From: JBDNIO01 sp041688215
Lineage (GTDB): Bacteria > Pseudomonadota > Gammaproteobacteria > Nevskiales > Salinisphaeraceae
Assembly (NCBI GenBank): GCA_041688215.1
Contig: JBDNIO010000167.1
Coordinates: 1 to 26,870 of the forward strand
Direction of reading: 5' to 3'
Length of the DNA stretch: 26,870 nucleotides
In this document: one piece after another, positions 24,187 through 26,870 of the stretch
Layout: each line of letters starts with the position of its first letter
Numbering within the stretch: the first letter of the stretch is position 1
Notes under the pieces: model-generated
Seen by the model: only the letters and a program-made list of their open reading frames with translations
Told to the model about the DNA's origin: nothing
Databases searched by the model: none
Made by a program: the position numbers and the translations under genes

Positions 24187-24732
24187 ATGCTTAACCAACT
24201 TGCACGCGTATCCGTAGATATACTTTTATTGCGGCGTGGCCCCCAGGAGTTGCCGTGCAGCTGGGGGTTATTGGCGGGGCTGGCTTTTGCCTATTGTAGC
24301 CTGACCTTCATGCAGGTGAGTCTGGTAGCCAAAATTGCGCCGGCCATAACCCAGGCGGTTCTGGCCACGTTCATTCTGGTTGCTTTTGTAAACGCTGTTC
24401 TGCGCATGCGCGGTTCTCCGGACCGTTTTGTACAGACACTGACCGCTTTTTTTCTTGTCGGCAGCATCTTGACGGTGCTGATGCTGGGGCCCACCTCGGC
24501 GCTGGCGCCTTTTCTGAATGCGCTGGCGGCAAACCCGGATGCGCAGACTGCGCCGCAGCCCCCCGCGGTGGCGCTGCTGGCGTACATGGTTCTGGGCTTC
24601 TGGAGCCTCGTGGTATTCGGCCACATTTACCGGCATGCGCTGGATGTTTCGCTGTGGATGGGTATTGGCGCTGCCCTGCTATTTGAATTCACATTATTCA
24701 TGACGTTTGCCTTGCTGGGTGCGGGCGGTTAG
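24187..24732 (+). CDS. Conserved inner-membrane protein, function unknown
   Basis: A 181-residue integral membrane protein. After a short cytoplasmic start with LLLRRGPQELPCSW come about five hydrophobic segments: near 27-45, 53-72, 85-103, 127-147 and 154-178. The loop between the third and fourth (ANPDAQTAPQPP) is polar and proline-rich. I do not recognise a named family, though the RRGPQELP start looks familiar from uncharacterised proteobacterial proteins beside mpl. The stop TAG shares one base with a possible GTG start of mpl, so the two are co-transcribed and perhaps coupled. A link to cell-wall recycling is possible from position only. Confidence 0.78.
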   Translation: MLNQLARVSVDILLLRRGPQELPCSWGLLAGLAFAYCSLTFMQVSLVAKIAPAITQAVLATFILVAFVNAVLRMRGSPDRFVQTLTAFFLVGSILTVLMLGPTSALAPFLNALAANPDAQTAPQPPAVALLAYMVLGFWSLVVFGHIYRHALDVSLWMGIGAALLFEFTLFMTFALLGAGG

Positions 24733-24737
24733 TGCCA

Positions 24738-26087
24738 ATGCATGTACATATACTCGGCATAGGCGGCACCTTCATGGCCGGCGTTGCCTTGCTGGCGCGC
24801 GCGGCGGGGCATCGCGTAACGGGCTCGGACCAGGGTCTTTATCCGCCGATGAGCACCCAGTTGGCGGACGCCGGCATCGATGTTATCGAAGGATACGCGC
24901 CCGAACAGCTTGAGCCCGCGCCGGACGCACTGGTTATCGGCAATGCCATGACACGCGGCAATCCGGCGGTTGAATATGCTCTGGATAAAGGCATTGCCTA
25001 CACCTCAGGCCCGCAATGGCTGGCGGAAAACGTATTGCAGGGCCGCTGGGTTCTGGCGGTGGCCGGTACCCACGGCAAGACCACCACGGCCAGCATGCTG
25101 GCGTGGATACTCGAAGATGCGGGCCTGTCTCCGGGATTCCTCATCGGCGGTATTCCCGGCAACTTTGGCGAATCGGCGCGCTTAGGAGCCAGCGACTTCT
25201 TTGTGGTTGAAGCCGACGAGTACGACACCGTGTTCTTCGACAAGCGCTCCAAGTTTGTCCATTACCGTCCGCGCACGCTCATCCTGAATAACCTTGAATT
25301 TGATCACGCCGACATATTTGACGATCTGGCCGCCATCAAACGCCAGTTTCATCATCTGGTAAGAACGGTGCCCGGGTCCGGACTAATCATCAGCAATGCC
25401 GAAGACGCCAACCTGGACGCGGTGCTGGCCCAGGGTTGCTGGTCCGAGCGTACATCGTTTGCCAACGAGGGCGCCTGGCACACGCGTAGCCTGCAGCCGG
25501 ACAACACCCGATTCGAAGTGCTGTTTCAGGGTGCAAAAGCCGGTGAAGTCTATTGGCCGCTTACCGGCAAGCACAATCTGTATAACGGGTTAGCGGCCAT
25601 TGCCGCGGCACGGCATGTGGGGGTGTCGCCGGAGCATGGCTGCGATGCTTTATCCCGCTTCAAGGGCGTCAAGCGCCGCATGGAACTGCGTGGAGAAGTC
25701 TCCGGAATTCGCGTATACGACGATTTCGCGCACCACCCGACGGCGATAGCAACAACCCTGGCCGGAATACGCGCCAGCAAACCACAGGGTCGGATACTGG
25801 CCGTGCTGGAGCCGCGCTCGAATACCATGCGCCTGGGCGTGCACGAACAAACCCTGGCCGATGCCTTGCAGGATGCGGATTTGAGTTTTGTCTACCAGCC
25901 ACAATCGCTGGCCTGGGATTTAACTGCATCGCTGGCGGGGCTGGCCGGCCGCGCTCAGGTATTTACCGAGATTTCGGACATAGTATCGCGGGTAGCGGAG
26001 CAGGCTGCGCCCGGTGATTGCATCGTCGTCATGAGCAACGGCAGATTCGGCGGTATCCACCAGCAATTACTGGATGCGCTGGCGTGA
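24738..26087 (+). CDS. mpl: UDP-N-acetylmuramate:L-alanyl-gamma-D-glutamyl-meso-diaminopimelate ligase
   Basis: A 449-residue Mur-ligase family enzyme nearly collinear with E. coli Mpl (457 aa). It begins with the nucleotide-binding HILGIGGTFMAGVALLAR and has SDQGLYPPMSTQL, the ATP loop AGTHGKTTT (109-117), FFVVEADEYDTVFFDKRSKF, NLEFDHADIFDDL, KRRMELRG, YDDFAHHPTAI and LEPRSNTMRLG. The last two carry the C-terminal peptide-binding residues typical of Mpl. It joins recycled murein tripeptide to UDP-MurNAc in the cytoplasm, saving the stepwise MurC-D-E route. I prefer the ATG at 24738; a GTG at 24732 overlapping the upstream stop would add two residues. The terminator 22 bp after its stop has its U-tract on the other strand. 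Confidence 0.95.
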   Translation: MHVHILGIGGTFMAGVALLARAAGHRVTGSDQGLYPPMSTQLADAGIDVIEGYAPEQLEPAPDALVIGNAMTRGNPAVEYALDKGIAYTSGPQWLAENVLQGRWVLAVAGTHGKTTTASMLAWILEDAGLSPGFLIGGIPGNFGESARLGASDFFVVEADEYDTVFFDKRSKFVHYRPRTLILNNLEFDHADIFDDLAAIKRQFHHLVRTVPGSGLIISNAEDANLDAVLAQGCWSERTSFANEGAWHTRSLQPDNTRFEVLFQGAKAGEVYWPLTGKHNLYNGLAAIAAARHVGVSPEHGCDALSRFKGVKRRMELRGEVSGIRVYDDFAHHPTAIATTLAGIRASKPQGRILAVLEPRSNTMRLGVHEQTLADALQDADLSFVYQPQSLAWDLTASLAGLAGRAQVFTEISDIVSRVAEQAAPGDCIVVMSNGRFGGIHQQLLDALA

Positions 26088-26102
26088 GTATGGGCACCGC
26101 AT

Positions 26103-26130
26103 AAAAAAAGACGGCCCGTTTGGGCCGTCT
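26103..26130 (-). terminator. Strong intrinsic terminator for minus-strand transcription
   Basis: On the minus strand AGACGGCCC (26130-26122) pairs perfectly over nine bases with GGGCCGTCT (26117-26109) around loop AAAC, then runs straight into a T7 tract (26109-26103). On the plus strand the hairpin is followed by AGCGGG and not T, so it is built for transcripts coming from the right. No protein gene lies there, which is the clue to the candidate RNA described next. It may still partly stop mpl transcripts. Confidence 0.85.
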
Positions 26131-26320
26131 AGCGGGAAGGAGTTGGGGGGGGGGAACTCCTTTAGGGGGCTGGTTGCGTCGCGCGCTCTGCGCTGCGATA
26201 CGCTTTTTGTTTAATTCCGCATTGGCCAGGCCGGATTTCGGTGTACGAGGGGGACCGGCCCAACCAATGCGAAAACTGTTGCGGCTTTCTACTCCGTGGC
26301 GCCGCGTGTTCGTGTCCTGA
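26103..26320 (-). ncRNA. Candidate sigma-54-dependent small RNA with C-rich loops
   Basis: The stretch between the sigma-54-like promoter and the terminator (about 218 nt) has no convincing ORF but several stems. In transcript order: GCGGC/GCCGC (26305-26281) with ACGGAG in its loop; GCATTGG/CCAATGC (26270-26219) with inner GGCCGG/CCGGCC and a UCCCCCU loop; GCGU/ACGC with GCGC-AGA-GCGC (26203-26176); a GCCCCCUAAA linker (26170-26161); AAGGAGTT/AACTCCTT closing a loop of ten C (26162-26137); and the terminator. The C-rich single-stranded patches could pair with G-rich ribosome binding sites, as reported for Xanthomonas sX13 and staphylococcal C-rich RNAs. No sequence family recognised; the transcript is inferred and not shown. 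Confidence 0.55.
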
Positions 26321-26330
26321 TAACTAGGAA

Positions 26331-26346
26331 AGCAATCCCTGTGCCA
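26331..26346 (-). promoter_or_regulatory. Sigma-54 (RpoN) core promoter
   Basis: On the minus strand TGGCAC (26346-26341), five bases, then TTGCT (26335-26331). This matches the RpoN consensus TGGCAC-N5-TTGCW exactly, with 10 bases between the GG and GC doublets. Transcription would start near 26320 and run left. An activator site further right is not recognised. Confidence 0.6.
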
Positions 26347-26350
26347 AGTC

Positions 26351-26711
26351 TTGAAAATGCCGAAGAATCAGCAATCTACGACAATTCCAGTCGGCTGTAA
26401 ATATCCTGGGTTAATCACGGCGCAAAAATGCCATAAATTCTGTATGCAAACACCATCAGAAACCGAATAGCATTTATAAGTACATGAAAATAAAATAGAA
26501 TTAAGTCTCTAAAAAAGACAGGATAGCGTGGGAGCTTTGTGCCACAGGCCCTGATGGGCCGACACGGCCCCTGCGCAAGGCATCCTGGCGGTCGATTTTT
26601 AGCGTTTGGCGCCGGGTAGGGGATTAGATGCAGCGTCTGGCTGGGCCGCAGTTTGCTAGTGGAGTGCGTCATTCTGTTTAGACCTTATACAGCCAAAAAA
26701 AACGAAAAGTC
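26351..26711. other. Gene-free stretch with AT-rich and structured parts
   Basis: No convincing coding frame. About 26420-26518 is AT-rich. At 26519-26587 a GC-rich block is closed by CAGGAT/ATCCTG and contains GGCCC-TGAT-GGGCC and GTGG/CCAC stems, so it could fold as a branched RNA on either strand. The rest to 26711 shows nothing I can name. The region may hold the enhancer site needed by the sigma-54 promoter. Confidence 0.35.
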
Positions 26712-26844
26712 GTCATTGCGAGGAAGCCCGAGCGAAGCGAGCTGAACGCAGTGAACCTAACGGGGCTGACGCGGCAATCCAGTGGCGAGCCGCATAACTT
26801 ACAACGACTCCGGCACTAGATTGCCGCGCTTCGCTCGCAATGAC
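26712..26844. repeat. Palindromic interspersed repeat (GTCATTGCGAG type)
   Basis: Starts GTCATTGCGAG (26712-26722) and ends with its complement CTCGCAATGAC (26834-26844). Inner inverted repeats GCGGCAATC and GATTGCCGC, and Ser/Glu-like purine-rich GAGCGAAGCGAGC near the left end, complete the usual pattern. This repeat type occurs as many scattered copies in diverse bacterial genomes. It has no ORF. Confidence 0.75.
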
Positions 26845-26870
26845 AGGTTCTCGGGCTCATCGCCGCTTAA

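Noticed and set aside
24154..24198. Longer N-terminus of RNase D beginning at a TTG
   Set aside because: It would overlap the divergent gene's start and adds residues absent from E. coli RNase D.
26120..26320. 66-residue ORF on the plus strand
   Set aside because: It reads antisense through the stems and the G10 tract of the candidate RNA and its peptide is low-complexity; a chance frame in GC-rich DNA.
26415..26672. 85-residue ORF on the minus strand
   Set aside because: Composition shifts abruptly between its Pro/Arg-rich and Phe/Leu-rich halves, it lacks a ribosome binding site and resembles no family; it spans a structured repeat-like block.
1..26870. tRNA, rRNA, integrase or transposase genes
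   Set aside because: I looked for tRNA T-loop motifs, conserved rRNA blocks and transposase-like ORFs on both strands and saw none.

Overview
The window looks like chromosomal DNA of a gammaproteobacterium. HrpA, Hsp15, exonuclease I (SbcB), a YheS-type ABC-F protein, RNase D and Mpl all closely resemble their E. coli counterparts. The short adenylate kinase (183 aa) and the PPi-dependent phosphofructokinase point away from the enteric lineage and towards the Xanthomonadales and their relatives; this placement is inference. Genes are densely packed, mostly GC-rich and without long operons. I see no rRNA, tRNA, CRISPR array, integrase or transposase gene.

Layout. 1-4.0 kb: a family-2 glycosyltransferase cut by the window edge, diverging from an ABC exporter (surface glycan theme), then an alpha/beta hydrolase and a small convergent ORF. 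4.0-5.8 kb: an accessory patch with a less GC-rich AAA ATPase behind a strong sigma-70-like promoter, a DNA ligase C-terminal remnant with a frameshift, and a 159 bp MITE-like element abutting that remnant. 5.8-8.1 kb: an AbrB antitoxin / Doc toxin pair coupled to a glutathione S-transferase, then a cupin and Hsp15 (hslR). 8.1-13.4 kb: an acyl-CoA dehydrogenase diverging from hrpA, which is split by a one-base frameshift. 13.4-15.6 kb: a decayed sugar kinase (GHMP family) and a Baeyer-Villiger-type monooxygenase. 15.6-19.8 kb: sbcB, yheS and a transglutaminase-like gene. 19.8-23.0 kb: a second copy of the MITE-like element, then pyrophosphatase, a small lipoprotein, PPi-phosphofructokinase and adenylate kinase. 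23.0-26.1 kb: rnd, a membrane protein and mpl. 26.1-26.9 kb: no protein gene, but highly structured DNA.

The most interesting element is in that last stretch. On the minus strand a perfect sigma-54 core promoter (TGGCAC-N5-TTGCT) stands about 220 bp upstream of a strong intrinsic terminator. The predicted RNA between them folds into successive hairpins and exposes three C-rich stretches, one a loop of ten C. It is a candidate sigma-54-controlled small RNA of the anti-Shine-Dalgarno (C-rich loop) type. The second theme is decay and repeats: three broken genes (ligase, sugar kinase, hrpA), two copies of a MITE-like element about 150 bp long, two REP-like double hairpins and a palindromic interspersed repeat at the right edge.
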